Source: Humulus lupulus
Taxonomy: Eukaryota > Streptophyta > Magnoliopsida > Rosales > Cannabaceae
Direction of reading: 5' to 3'
Assembly (NCBI RefSeq): GCF_963169125.1
Contig: NC_084798.1
Span: 98,597,970-98,661,969, forward strand
Length of the DNA stretch: 64,000 nucleotides
Made by a program: the position numbers and the translations under genes. This document shows, one piece after another, positions 22,738-34,225 of this stretch (position 1 is the stretch's first letter; each line of letters begins with the position of its first letter). The notes under the pieces were generated by a model. It saw only the letters and a list, made by a program, of their open reading frames with translations. It was not told the origin of the DNA and did no database searches.

Positions 22738-22950
22738 ATATTCACGGAGCATATAATCATATAATCAAGAGTTTAGCCTGGCTCTATCAGAATCTCATGC
22801 TCCCTAATACAATGTGCAGGTAAAGCATTTGATTCTATTTAAGCAGTTAAGCACATAACTACAGAAATAGTTACCATTCCCTGAGTGAAGCTATCTTCAG
22901 TGACGAGTGTACATGCCCGGCTAGTCTTCAGGAACCATAAACCTTGGCTC

Positions 22951-22962
22951 GCTCTGATACCA
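22951..22962 (-). promoter_or_regulatory. G primer binding site (initiator Met tRNA type)
   Basis: The minus strand reads TGGTATCAGAGC, four bases after the end of the 5' LTR. This is complementary to the 3' end of plant initiator methionine tRNA, the usual primer for chromoviruses. It is a perfect match to the commonly seen site. Confidence 0.93.
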
Positions 22963-22966
22963 AAGT

Positions 22967-25642
22967 TGTAACGCCCCAAACTCCAGAGACCGCTACAGTG
23001 TGCCTTGTAAACAGTGCTAAACTCGCTAATCGAGTCATTTGGCCACATTCGTGTAACTAAGTATGATTAGCGGTTTAGGGATTAAAATTTTTGGTTAAGA
23101 TATAACGTTTCATTAGAACGTTTACTGTATACATTGGGATCCCAAAAATATAATATTTAGAGTCTACTACAAGAAAATATTTACAATAGGCCGATCTAGG
23201 CGGCAAAACAAGGTTTAACCCTAGTTCCTCTTTCAACCCTCGACCGTGGCGGTCGAGCAGCCGCATATGTACACGTCGTCACCTAAGCTCTCCAGCTCAA
23301 GGATGGTCTAAATTTCTTTTGCCTTTACCTGCACCACATAGCACCCGTGAGCCGAAGCCCAGTAAGAAAACTTAATATGCTCATGAACAGTAATAACATG
23401 TCATCAAATCATAAGGCACACACCTAGCAGATATAGCCCTATTCCAGCAAGCAACAAATCCCCGTAATGTTGAGTATAACACATCAACCAATGACCATAA
23501 TAGTCATCCAGGGCTTTTAACCTCAAATAGACGAGTGACAGTTGTACTAGTCATTGAGGTGGGTTCCGTTCCCAATAGCCATGTGGTGATAGGGTCACCG
23601 GGGCTTATAGATAAGTGATCCTTTCACTAGCTTATACAAGATAGGTATCTGGTGAAATAGTCACCAACATAAACCTGTCGAGTAGATAAGTGATCCTTTC
23701 ACTAGCTTAGATAGGATAGGTGCATGATGACTAGTCACCAACATAACCTTCCCCATGACCATAGAGTCATAACCCTGGAACATCGTTCTCTAGCAATGTG
23801 ACAAGCAGTCACCTAGGCCTTAGGCCCTGGCTCTGAGTAACTAGTCCTAGACTAGCTAAGCGATTATAAGTTTCATCGACCTTAGGGTCAGTCCAGCATT
23901 AATACCCCATATGAGTCATTCAATGCTGATATCGATTAGATCTAATCTTTATTCGGCCCTGCGTTCAGGACGCTTATGCCGTTTCTGACTCTTAGGTCAG
24001 TGTCCCTGACTAGTTAGTGCCACAAACAAGTAAGCAATGCCACCAAACATATATCATACATCCAATATCCGAATACAATGCATTCGGCATGCTTACTTAA
24101 CAAATACTAGCACAATTAGGATCATGCATAAACACAGAGGCTCAAGCTCTGAACAATATCATACTCAGTATACAAAGCATGTCCTAATCACATGTTTCTC
24201 GTGCATTACATTTAAACATCCAACATGCATCAAGAATAACCATGCATGTCACATATACACAGGGTGCAGTTTTCTTACCTCCGGTTCGAGCGGGAATTAG
24301 AACAAGAACGACCCTTGAGAACGATCGATCCTTAATCCTTTAGCGGTCACCTAGTCATAACCAAATACAATCTCTGATTAATGAAAATCAACAAAGATAG
24401 GGTCTTGACCTAAACCCCACTCTCGAAACCTCGAAACATACCCACACGGTGAGAAGATTCGATCCCGAGCCTTAAAGATTGAAACCCCGAGCCAAAAACC
24501 CTTAAAAACACTCAAAACAGGGTTATGAAGAAACAGGGTAGCTCTACAGCACTGCCCTCCTAGTGCCCCAATGCTCAAGACAGAACCAAACCGCCCTAGC
24601 CTCCTCTGCAGGTAGCGCTATAGTGCCTTACACTGGGCGCTGTAGCACTACCTTCAGCCAGCATCTGCCCAGAAAGTTCTTCCTTTGATTCCACCATTTC
24701 TAACCCAAACAAAAAGCTTCCAAACATCAAATTAAGTCCCAAATAAACCCAAATACCACCTCCACATGTCCTAGGCACCACAAACCCAAGAACCCTAGCC
24801 AAAACTCCAACAAATTCCCCACTTTCCAACACAAAAACCAGATGGAACTCAACTAAGAAAACAGAGCAAAACCAAGAGTTCTAAAGGCTAAAAAATCACC
24901 TCAATCTCAGCATCACACCCTCTTCAATGGTGGAGCATAACCCTAGCTTATCCCAGCTTGGTTCCTTGGCTTGATTCCTCAAACAAAGCTTGAAAATCCA
25001 AAGAGAAATGGAGGAGAAAAAACCATCGGGAGAGAAGGAAAGCAACACTCTGTTTTTTCCTCTTCTTTCTATAGCCTTAATGGCTTATATCAATCTCTAA
25101 GGGTGAAAAGACCTAAATGCCGTCGAGTCTAAATAAAGCCTTAATAGCCACCAAGGGAAAAACCGTCCTTTCGCACCTATTTCATTAATCATAATTAACA
25201 CCCTCCAATTCCCGCTATTCTCAATATTCTGAAATACCAATAATCCATATCCCATTACCCTTTAATTCCCGGTAATGCTCTAACCATTAAACTCACCTCG
25301 AGACTCACGCCGAGCCTTGATCTTAAACCCGTTATGACCAGACCGAACACTTGCATTCCATGATCGTCTCATGCCGAAAGGCTCGAACAAATCCACATAT
25401 AATGTGGTACCATCCAAAACTCACCCACATGCACGAAAATACACAATTACGCCCTCAACGGGCCAAATTACCAAAATTCCCTTATAATTAAAATACACCC
25501 ATATGCATGCATTCATCATCATATTATAATATAATTCACATAATCATGCATATGATCACTAAACAACATAATAAATCAATTATGGCCCTCCCGGCCTCCT
25601 AATCAAGGTCCTAACCCTTATTAGGAAGTTCGGGGCATTACA
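22967..25642 (-). repeat. G 5' LTR
   Basis: It runs TGTAACGCCCC to TCGGGGCATTACA, 2676 bp, and matches the 3' LTR at 17060-19704 throughout, with scattered substitutions and small indels. It has the same inverted-repeat bracket (23361-23372 and 24268-24280) and conserved block. The small ORFs inside have counterparts in the other LTR only because the DNA is duplicated. Confidence 0.95.
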
Positions 25643-25867
25643 TCATACGAGTAAGGTACTGATGTGGTCCTTCTCCGCCAACCTCTGACATTCGCACTAA
25701 AGAGGTGGTGGAGGTACAACCAGGTACTGGAATTGAGGTACTCCCGCAGGCCCTTGGCGTGTACATGAGCCGACCACCATGCTTCTGGCACCATTACTAT
25801 CTGTAGACTACATATGCAGGGTCGTGTCCCCAGGGACCACCATATACTGTGCGCCAATAGTTCTCTA

Positions 25868-25877
25868 CTATAAATAT
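25868..25877 (+). promoter_or_regulatory. TATA box in F LTR
   Basis: The sequence CTATAAATAT lies 240 bases before the LTR end, with CCTCCCTTCACTTGAGAAGG just downstream. Position and form fit an LTR promoter; the almost identical CTATAAATAT occurs in the LTR at 63515-64000. The transcription start is inferred, not seen. Confidence 0.7.
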
Positions 25878-26115
25878 GACCTCCCTTCACTTGAGAAGGG
25901 GGTCAAATTTTTGGAGAATTTTGTAACTAGTTATTGCTAATGAAAATTGATATTTGACATTCTCTCTATTTTTCACTCGAGAATTCTAACATTTACATTT
26001 TGTGTTCTTGAATTCATAAGGAAGTTTGCTTGAAGTTTAGTCAGTTTAAGTTCACTTCTTTTACAACTCAAAATGTTCTTGATCTAACTTAGTTGACGAG
26101 TTCTTACTATCAACA

Positions 26116-26135
26116 GTTTAGCGTTGTCTGTGGGA
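26116..26135 (+). promoter_or_regulatory. F primer binding site-like sequence
   Basis: Directly after the LTR end ATCAACA comes TTTAGCGTTGTCTGTGGGAA, a diverged form of the TTGGCGCCGTCTGTGGGAA found at this place in many Tat-like elements. It fixes the LTR end at 26115. I do not assign the tRNA. Confidence 0.7.
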
Positions 26136-26183
26136 AGGATAAGTGTCAAGTCACTGTTCTTCTACTGATTCTGGGAGAGAAAG

Positions 26184-27945
26184 ATGCCAAGACGTTCTAA
26201 TCATCTGAGAGAACCATGAGAGGTTGAGGTCCACCTGGACGAAAATTAGCTGAAAGCCTCCATGTGGAATCGTCCACCACCTGAAAATGTGGATGCACCA
26301 AAGGAGCCTGTTGCTCCAAAAAATGAAAGGGAGGCTTCATCCCCAGCTATCCAACCTGATGAAAACCATCCAGGACAGGCGACTGCCCGTACAAGAGGTG
26401 CTAGAGCATTTCCGCCCCCAAGGCCACCTCAGGTGCCGAACTCCGGCCGGCAAGATCTGGGTCCATCAACGCATAGCCCAACAAGAGTCTCTGAGTACAT
26501 TCCATAAGCTCGAGCTCTAAGACTCGATTCTATGAAGATGAGATATGCGAGATACACCGAAAAAAATCAAAGGCTAGAAACCACCTTAGGAAATATGCAA
26601 GAGGTTTTGAATGGCTTGTTATAGGGAAAGTCAAGCATGCCTATTCCTAAGCGAAAAAGGGAAGGCAATGCTGAAGGAGAAGCCACAGTCCCTATAGATG
26701 ACGGGAGGAATCGAAAGCAACATGAACATCTTGGATAGGTGAAGTAGCCTAAGAGGCCAGAGCGGAGGAACAACACTGGCCCTCGTAGCGAAGTTGAGGT
26801 CACTTCAAGGGAAACACCCCCAGACTCGAGGGAAGAAATCAACAAGAAAAGGACGAATGAGAGGACAATACCTCATGTGGCTCCCTTGGAGGAAAAAAGG
26901 AAAGGAAAGGCCAACCCATCTCACCTGAGAAACTCCTTGAACAAAAGGAGGCAAGGCTTAGACACCGAGATGGGGAGCCTACAAAGCAAGATAATCACCG
27001 CATCTAGGGGGCACGCTGTCGACGATGAGTTTGATTATGAATCACCCTTCATTGGAGAAATCCAAGCCATGCGGCTCCCATCCAACTTCAAAGAGCCTCA
27101 CATGACCCGTTACGAGGGAAAATACAGACCCAAAATACCATCTTGACGCGTTCAATGATCTAATAAAGCTAAGGGGAATTACTAGCAGAGCCAGATGCCA
27201 TTGTTTTGCTATCACATTAAAGGGACCTGCGTACAAGTGATTTAAGAGACTCTGGCCAGGGTCCATGAGGTCTTGGCAACAATTTTTTTGATGAATTTCT
27301 CCAGCAACATCATGCTATGCGTGATTACACCATGCCAGGCACCAGCCTTGCTAATGTGAAACAAGGAGAAGAAGAGAGCCTGAAGAGATATTTCCATAGG
27401 TTCAATATGGAGGTAGCCAAAGTAGGAATCCTAACCTATGGGGAGTTGAAAATGGCCATTACAACTGAGGTGCGCCCGGGTAGTAAGCTATGGGATAACA
27501 TGCTAAAGAGGGAGGTCACTGACTTAGACGATTTCTACGAATGGGCACAAAAGAACATTCGTGTCGAAGATGGCCATGAGAACCTGAAGGCATCACTTGT
27601 CAAGCCCTCGGCCCCTGAAGGTTCGAATGACGCAAAAAAGAAAATAGTGTATGAAGGGCCAAGAGATGACCACCAGAGGAAGCACAAACACGGAGGTAAC
27701 CTTAGGCAAACATTCCACACCTTCAACACTGACCTAACCCATACTAGGGAACATATCTTCGTAGTGAACGAGAATTAGGTCCCCTTCAGGAGACCCCCAC
27801 CAATGAAGAGAGATCGGTCAAAGAGAGATCCCAGAAAGTACTGTCAGTATCATAAAGAGATTGGCCACACCATGGCAGAATGCACTCATTTAAAGGTGGA
27901 AATTGAAGAACTCATACGCAGGGGGCACTTGGGTAGATACGCCTA
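26184..27945 (+). pseudogene. F gag
   Basis: ATG at 26184 (MPRRSNHLRE) is the first in a long frame that also contains 26262-26507 and 26877-27146. It is interrupted by stops near 26218 and 26251 and by a frameshift at about 27140. Proline-rich N-terminal part; Retrotrans_gag region at 27050-27480 (DDEFDYESPFIGEI, LKGPAYK, LKRYFHRFNMEVAKVG). The C-terminal zinc-binding-like segment YCQYHKEIGHTMAEC ... EELIRRGHLGRY is at 27838-27940. It is typical of Tat-like gag. It would assemble the particle. Confidence 0.85.
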
Positions 27946-28149
27946 AAGAGAAAATGAAAGACCAGATGATAGACCACCCTCGCCATGAGCATGAGATGTA
28001 GCCCCAGAGGTGCAAGGAGAGGTGAGCACAATCTTCAAAGGACCAGAATTTAGAGGAGAATCGAGAAAGGGGCGAGATAGATATGCCAAGGAAGCCAGGC
28101 AAAGTCCACCCCCATGCATGTTAAGCTTAGAACAATGACCCCCAAAAAA

Positions 28150-28790
28150 CTTTAAAGGGGAAACGATTCAATAACCTTCACTGAAGAAGATGTACAGGGT
28201 GTGCATTTTCCACACAATGACCCCTTGGTATTAAGTGTACAGCTGGCTAACGTGAGAGTGCATCGGGTTCTGGTAGACAATGGGAACTCCGTAGACATCC
28301 TATATCGCCCAGCTTTAGAGAAGATGGGACTGGGCATCAGGAACCTAAAGCCCTGCAATACCTCCCTATATGGGTTTACAAGAGACTCAATAAAACCCCT
28401 GGGCACAATCAAGTTAGCCCTCACCATGGGAGAGCCACCTAGACAGACCACTGTAATGACAAACTTTGTCATTGTAAGTTATTCTTCGGCCTTCAATGCG
28501 GTATTAGGGAGACCCTCCCTGAGAGAATTGAAAGCAATAACCTCAGTATACCACTTGCCCATAAAATTTCCAACTCCTGGGGGGTAGCGAGCATGAAAGA
28601 GGAACATAAAGAAGCAAGGGAATGTTATAACATGTCCCTCCGCATAGTCATGAAACCGCCAGTACCTATGGCGATGGCAGTGCCTGGGAGCACAAACCCG
28701 TTAAACCCCAGAGTTACTGAGGAGATCAGAATCGATGGTTGTGCATACGTGTCTAAGGGGGAACATCGGGTAAAGCTCCATTTTTAGTAT
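28150..28790 (+). pseudogene. F aspartic protease region
   Basis: In 28201-28587: LANVRVHRVLVDNGNSVDILY with the active-site DNG kept, LYGFTRDSIKPLGTIKLAL, FNAVLGRPSLRELKAITS, LPIKFPTP. After a frameshift the protein continues as EARECYNMSLRI to 28787. The corresponding T1 stretch leads straight into RT; here the reading ends and RT does not follow. The catalytic Asp and flexible loop look intact. Confidence 0.88.
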
Positions 28791-30452
28791 GATAAATAAA
28801 AAGGGTTACCATTGTTAGCCTCCCAACATAGATGTGAGTCCTCCCCTTAGAAGCAGCTATGAGTAAGAGGGGTAGCCTAGATGCCCTGGTATGTAGTAGG
28901 AACAATGTTGCCATGGATACCTATGTACTCTACTCATTTTTAATGAATATGTTTCTTACTAGCATGTCACACTCCTCATTTACATGAGCACGTATCTAAT
29001 TCTCGTGTACCTATCACCAATTGTTATCAAAGTGCATGAGCAAAATGATCAAAGTACCTGACGAGATAAATCTCACCAACCACTTGGGGGGCAGAGTATA
29101 GAGCCAAAAAGGGTCCTAAAAGAGACCCTTATAAAAAAAAATAGAAATAAAGAAGAAAACCTTGCAAGGCATCTCTTGAGTTCACGAGGATTAGCTACCC
29201 TTATGAACATCAAGGGAGTCAAAATGTCCTATAAGAAGAACATCCTAATAAAGGTTGATACCTCCACAAGAGGAAAGGCCTTAGGAAGAGCATCCACCAA
29301 TACGACTAGAGCGGCCACCAAACCGTCTAGCCAAAAAGAGTCCTCAAAGAGACCCTTGTAAAAATAGTACTATGTGACGAGAAGGATGCTTCTCGCAAAA
29401 AATAACAAGCGCTTGCAAAAATATATAAAAGGATAGCTAGAACCCAAAGGGTAAATATATCCTTACAAATACAATCAAGGTGCATCAAAGAGACCACTAC
29501 AACTGGTCCAAATAAAGTATCAATGAGTTATTAGAAAAAAGAGAGACCTATCAAACCCTTTTTGCTCCTGCATACAGGAGTGGGCTCAAAATGACCTCAA
29601 GCATTAAGAAAAAAAAAACAAAAGATCACATATATATATAAAAGAAAAAAGTCATGATAATGTTGTAGGATAAAGTCGGCACCAACAACAACATCACTTA
29701 AAATAGTTCTTGAAGGAAAAATCAAAATACCAGGAGAAACCTCTCCGGCATAATAAGGTTCGAGTAAGCATACAACCAAATTGAAGTGAAAAATAAAAAC
29801 TGTAGAAACAAAATTTCAAGGCCCCCCGCTGCAAGCATTCCACTTGGCCGCCTTGGCAATGGCATGGTCCCAAAAGGAGGAAAAGTCGAAACCAAGATTC
29901 TACCTCCACATTCCATAAAGGGTGCGCTCTACAAACTTATACTCAACCTTTGCCACATAAGCTTCTAGGAGGGTGACCCTCTCCTGCAACACCTCAACCT
30001 GAGCTTCCGCTCTCTTCTTCTATTTGGATGACGAAGAGGCCTTCGCCAGAGCTTTCTCCAGCTTAAGGTTGACATCGAAAAGCTGTCCCTCAAGCTACTA
30101 AACTCTGACCACTAGATGATCCCTTTCAGCATTGGATGAAGATAGGTCTTGTGTCGAGTCTACAAAGCACTGAGCCACCAGAGAAGCCTACAAGGAAGAA
30201 AAAAGTGAGAAACAAGGAACCCAAAACACAAAAAAGAACAATGTAAGACGCATGAACTCACCCAAGTGGTGGAGTGCACAAGGGTCTCCCCAAGCTTCAC
30301 CGTGGTAAAATTCTCGAGATCTCTCCACTCGGTCTCGGGGATACCCTCGGCAACTCAGGCATACCTTCGCACATAAGGGGCTGATGTGCGACCCACCCAG
30401 GATGTCCCCTCCAAGTTAGGAGTGCCTGAGTCAGCAAGGACAGATGACCAAA
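28791..30452 (+). other. F 3' region without pol
   Basis: These 1.66 kb carry no RT, RNase H or integrase motif in any frame. A direct repeat of about 35 bases (CCAAAAAG-G/A-GTCCT ... GAGACCCTT) occurs at 29104-29138 and 29331-29365. The stretch 29590-29680 is A-rich with a short (TA) run. The right third holds the antisense coiled-coil remnant. The region ends abruptly at 30452 where copia sequence starts. Confidence 0.6.
29920..30190 (-). pseudogene. Antisense ORF remnant with coiled-coil pattern
   Basis: Minus-strand reading from about 30190 gives SLVAQCFVDSTQDLSSSNAE, then LEGQLFDVNLKLEKALAKAS and KKRAEAQVEVLQERVTLLEA. Heptad-spaced Leu and Val residues are rich in Glu and Lys, with three in-frame TAG codons. 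Antisense ORFs near the 3' end are known from some Tat-like elements; assignment here rests on position, strand and coiled-coil character only. The function of such ORFs is not established. Confidence 0.55.
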
Positions 30453-30706
30453 TCATTGAGCAATTTTTCAAACCAAAACCATTTTCTAATTAATTTTTAA
30501 CATGTTTTACACAAAATAAAGCACATATAAAAATTAATAGCATAGAAAACACAACAAAATAACCTAAAAATTGCTAATAATCACATAAAATCAATATGCT
30601 TTATAAAAACATGAAAAACCATCCAATTATTCAAACACATCAAATAATCCAATTTATAACATGTTCATGCATGAAAATAAAGATTACCAAAGGCTCTGAG
30701 ACCAGT
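30453..30706 (-). repeat. Copia-E leader fragment with PBS, outside the 3' LTR
   Basis: This stretch repeats 39015-39267, the leader of E, with few changes (it begins TTGAGCAATTTTTCAAACCAAA). Next to the LTR it holds a PBS on the minus strand, CTGGTCTCAGAGCC at 30705-30692. A leader and PBS should follow a 5' LTR, not a 3' LTR. It therefore belongs to a second, mostly lost E-family copy that shared the LTR 30707-32640. Confidence 0.85.
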
Positions 30707-32640
30707 TGTTGGGAAACTTTATACATGATCTTTATTTATTTTCATGTAGATCTAATATTAAACAAATTAATATGAGATAACCTAGAACATGTTTCTAAAA
30801 TTGAATGCAAAGAGAAACAAAGATAAGAATACTTATAGTATACGCAGCGGAATGAAAGAGTCCTTCCTTCAGTTTCTCTAACTCTTGTATCCTTTCTGTC
30901 ACAGAGTATTATCAAGAAACTGAACCGTTCCTCTAATTTCTTCATAGTCTTCCAATGTATGCTTAGAATCACCTAGACTAGAGCAAGAAATTCTCAACAC
31001 ATGAGATAGATATAGAGAGAAGAAGAGAACATAACAAAGAGGCTTAGAAAAGGACTTGTGTTTAGAGAGAATCTAAAACTATTAGAAAACCAGTGATTAA
31101 ACTTATATGTCGTCTTAGAAATCTGAACTTCTGACTTCTCTCTAAGCACTCCTTTTATAGACTCAATTAGGCCATTTAATTTAATTAAAAAAATCAATAA
31201 AATAATAGCCAATTTGAAGCCCTAGGTCGAAATTATCATGGGGTTTAGGCCCGTGAAATTTCCCATTTGATTATAAGCCCATTGGATTTAAAATGAAGGT
31301 CTGTATTATTTTCTATTGATTTAATTAATTAAATAATTATTTAAATCCTTTATCAAATTAATTATTTATAATTTGAACCTTGATTTAAACTTATTTATTA
31401 ATTTAGATACCAATTTATCTTAATTAATAAATCTGCCCTAATTTATCTTTTCTTCTCAAAATTACATAACTCTCTGAAACTATCCAAAATTGACCTGGTC
31501 AACTTTGATAAATCTAATTAATAATTAAATAAAGTAATTGAGACTATCTAGATGATTTTATCCAAGGTACAATGGGGACCATGGGCCTATGAAATTAAGC
31601 TCCAATAAGTTATCATAAATCTAACAAATAAATTTACAAACTTATTAATTCATCGTGACTCCACTATAAACTCGGAATTGCACTATTGAATTCATAAAAC
31701 GCTCTATAACAAATATAGATACGCTATTAATTATCCATTGTTATAACCATAATTTTCATTCAATCCTCTATAGACGATCTACAATGAGAAAGGACTAAAA
31801 TACCGTTTTACCCCTCATTGTATTTTATCCTTAAAACACTTAGTTCCTTGTAAATGATATTTCAGTAAACTAATTTAATTACTGAAATGAGATCTCTATC
31901 ATTTAACACCTTGAACCAAACTAAAAGGAGACCATCGTTTCACTTCTTCATCAGAAGCTATAGATGTTCATATCTATTATTAACACTCCCACTCAATTAT
32001 ATTATCGAGTTCCCAAGATGTAAGTATGGACTAGTCCGTAGGGTAACAAACAATTTAATTGCTGGTAACGAGTTCCTTGTAAATGATATTTCAGTAAACT
32101 AATTTAATTACTGGTAATGAACAATTCAAAGAACTCAAATAATACAATCAGTTAGAATACTAACCACTCATAATTAAGATTGAATTGACCTATGGTCATC
32201 TATATGATATGGCTAGAATAGATAATAACGGTATGTTTACTTATCTTATCAACTATCAATATCGGTCAAGTCTGATGTAACAAATACATCCGGTCTTATC
32301 TACTTTGCTAATGTTCTGGAAAGAACATAACACTGTAATGTGTAAGTAGATCGTATCGTAGATTGGCAAGTCAATGTAAATCCTGTGCACTGACTAATCT
32401 TGGGACTAACTTATTTTGAACATATAATCATATTTATATTCCACTGTGATTACGTCACTATAAATAAGATTCTCTATATGCTTGGGATTTAATAGAAGTT
32501 TATATTAAACAAATAATCATGAAAATAAAACATGTGAGCAAAGTGATTGACCAAGTCAAAAAATGAATTCTATTCTTTTATTGATAATAAAATGAGATTA
32601 TAAAGAATTTGGGTTTTGATTAGGGCATAAAATCCCAAAA
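30707..32640 (-). repeat. E 3' LTR
   Basis: On the plus strand it starts TGTTGGGAAAC and ends at the degenerate GGGCATAAAATCCCAAAA. It aligns with 39268-41125. It has an extra segment of about 75 bases absent from the other LTR, including a 43-bp exact second copy (32071-32113) of 31842-31884. Its minus-strand ORF at 30742-30972 recurs in the other LTR and is not a gene. Confidence 0.92.
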
Positions 32641-32655
32641 AACTCCCACTTGCAC
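32641..32655 (-). promoter_or_regulatory. E polypurine tract
   Basis: The minus strand reads GTGCAAGTGGGAGTT immediately before the LTR. This is the usual copia plus-strand primer site; GGGCAAGTGGGAGAT precedes the C LTR at 59349. Confidence 0.85.
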
Positions 32656-32669
32656 TATTTGAAACTAAT

Positions 32670-33312
32670 GTCTGAATTCTACTAATCCCATTTCCTTGAT
32701 ATGTTTATCAAATGTAGCTTCTGGTAGTGTCTTTGTAAACGGATCCGCAAGATTGTCTTCAGTTGCAATCTTCATAACCTTCACATCTCCCCTGGCCACA
32801 TATTCTCGAATAATGTGAAACTTCCTTTCTATATGCTTACTCCTCTTGTGGCTTCAACGTTCTTTCGAGTTAGCTATCGCTCCTGTATTGTCACAAAACA
32901 ACGCAAGCGGTTTATCCATTTCTAGAATAACACCAAGATCCGAATAGAACTTCTTTAGCCAGACTATTTCCTTAGCTACTTCTGACGCGGCTATGTACTC
33001 AGCCTCCATGGTGGAATCTGAGATTGCAGACTGCTTTACGCTTCTCCAAATCACAGCTCCACCCCCAAGAGTAAACACCATTCAAGAAGTAGACTTCCTG
33101 TCATTGACATCAGTTTGAAAATCTGAATCGGTGTAGCCTACAGGGTTCAGAACACCACCCTTGTAGACTAACATATAATCCCTAGTCCGCCTTAAATACT
33201 TCAGGATATGCTTAACTGCTATCCAACATTCCGAACTTGGGTTTGATTGATACCTGCTCACTACTCCCACTGCATAGCATATATCTGGTCTAGTACACAA
33301 CATAGCATACAT
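32670..33312 (-). pseudogene. E RNase H
   Basis: Minus-strand reading: MYAMLCTRPDICYAVGVVSRYQ, HILKYLRRTRDYMLVY, GYTDSDFQ, a stop at 33084-33082, then SVKQSAISDSTMEAEYIAASE and ALFCDNTGAIANSKE. Another stop follows, then HIERKFHIIREYV and DNLADPFTKTL. Copia RNase H residues Asp (YTDSD), Glu (MEAEY) and Asp (CDNTG) are all present. Only point stops break the frame. Confidence 0.92.
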
Positions 33313-34225
33313 CAGACTTCAAACTGCAGATGCGTAAGGAACTTTTCTCATTGCATCTTCCTCTTCAAGAGTTTGGGGAAACTACTTCTTTGAAAGATGA
33401 ATTCCATGGAGAGATGGTAGACGCTGTTTCTTGGAATTTGTCTTTTAGAAATGTTCAAGTACTTTATCTATGTAAGCTGCTTGAGATAGAGCTAAAAGTC
33501 TGTTCTTTCAATCCCTAATGATCTGGATACCTATAACATAACTTGCTTCACCCAAATCCTTCATCTGAAATTGAGTGCTCAGCCAAATCTTCACTTCTAA
33601 TAATTTCTTAACATTGTTTCCAATGAGTAAGATATCATCCACATAAAGAACCAGGAATACCACTATTTGATTTCCCTTCAGTTGGTAAACACAGGGCTCA
33701 TCAATATTTTGTTCAAAGCCATAGGTTTTGATTATTTTATCAAACCTAAGATTCCAAGAACGAGAAGCTTGCTTAAGTCCATAAATGGACCTATTCAACT
33801 TGCAAAATTTTCCTTCTTATCCAGCTACTTTAATTCCTTCTGGCTGATCCATTAAGAAAAGTTGTCTTGATGTCCATTTGTCAGATCTCATAGTCGAGAG
33901 CGGCTGGTATGGATAGGAGGATGCGAATGGATTTGAGCATGGCTACCGGATTAAAAGTTTCCTCATAGTCCACACCTTCTCTTTGGGTATAACCCTTTTC
34001 CACTAATCGAGCTTTATAAGTCTCGATATTTCCATCAACACCTCATTTCTTCTTGTAGATCCACTTGCACCCAATGGCCCTAAAGTCACTAGGTGCTTCC
34101 ACAAGATCCCAGAAAAAATTTGAGTACATGGACTCCATTTCCTGTTTCATGGCTTTGAGCCATAGTTCCTTTTCAGGGCTAGCCATTGCCTGTTTGAAAG
34201 ACAACGGATCATTATCACTAGTGTC
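33313..34225 (-). pseudogene. E reverse transcriptase
   Basis: Order on the minus strand: FKQAMASPEKELWLKAMKQE and IGCKWIYKKK (about 34215-34045), a degraded fingers region to 33800, then NRSIYGLKQASRSWNLRFD, VVFLVLYVDDILLIGN and MKDLGEASYVIGIQIIRD. The YVDD catalytic box is intact. Stops occur after IYKKK, in the KLNRSIYG approach and after IIRD. It would copy element RNA into DNA. Better kept than the RT of C and D. Confidence 0.92.

Larger units (their letters stand above)
17060..25642 (-). mobile_element. G: Tekay-like element with both LTRs and TSD
   Basis: The target duplication TCATA lies at 17055-17059 and 25643-25647. The LTRs (17060-19704 and 22967-25642) are in the same orientation and closely similar. 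A PBS (22951-22962) and a PPT (19705-19718) lie exactly next to them, so boundaries and minus orientation are firm. The internal region is only 3.26 kb: a 5'-shortened gag, fragments of protease and RT, and the integrase tail. It lies in F's LTR and is one of the youngest insertions here. Confidence 0.95.
16117..26115 (+). repeat. F 5' LTR (two parts, interrupted by G)
   Basis: The left part, 16117-17059, starts TGTGGATGC just after A's integrase. The right part, 25648-26115, ends ACTATCAACA directly before the PBS-like sequence. Removing G and its TCATA duplication gives about 1.4 kb. The right part holds a TATA box (25868-25877) and TTTCACTCGAGAATTCTAAC-type transcribed sequence. The left part is mostly a GC-rich tandem array. 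The exact start is uncertain by a few bases because no second LTR is available for comparison. Confidence 0.7.
16117..30452 (+). mobile_element. F: Tat-like gypsy element with gag and protease but no RT or integrase
   Basis: It consists of an LTR (16117-26115, split by G), a PBS-like site, gag (26184-27945), protease (28150-28790) and a 1.7-kb 3' region with an antisense coiled-coil remnant. RT, RNase H and integrase, which follow the protease in the related element T1, are absent. No 3' LTR is found: at 30452 it abuts sequence internal to copia E. It sits inside the integrase of A. Whether it was a non-autonomous family or one internally deleted copy cannot be told from this window. Confidence 0.75.

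Noticed and set aside
30742..31212. Two minus-strand ORFs also present at 39303-39773
   Set aside because: They are identical in place because they lie in the two LTRs of E. There is no domain and no reason to call a gene.
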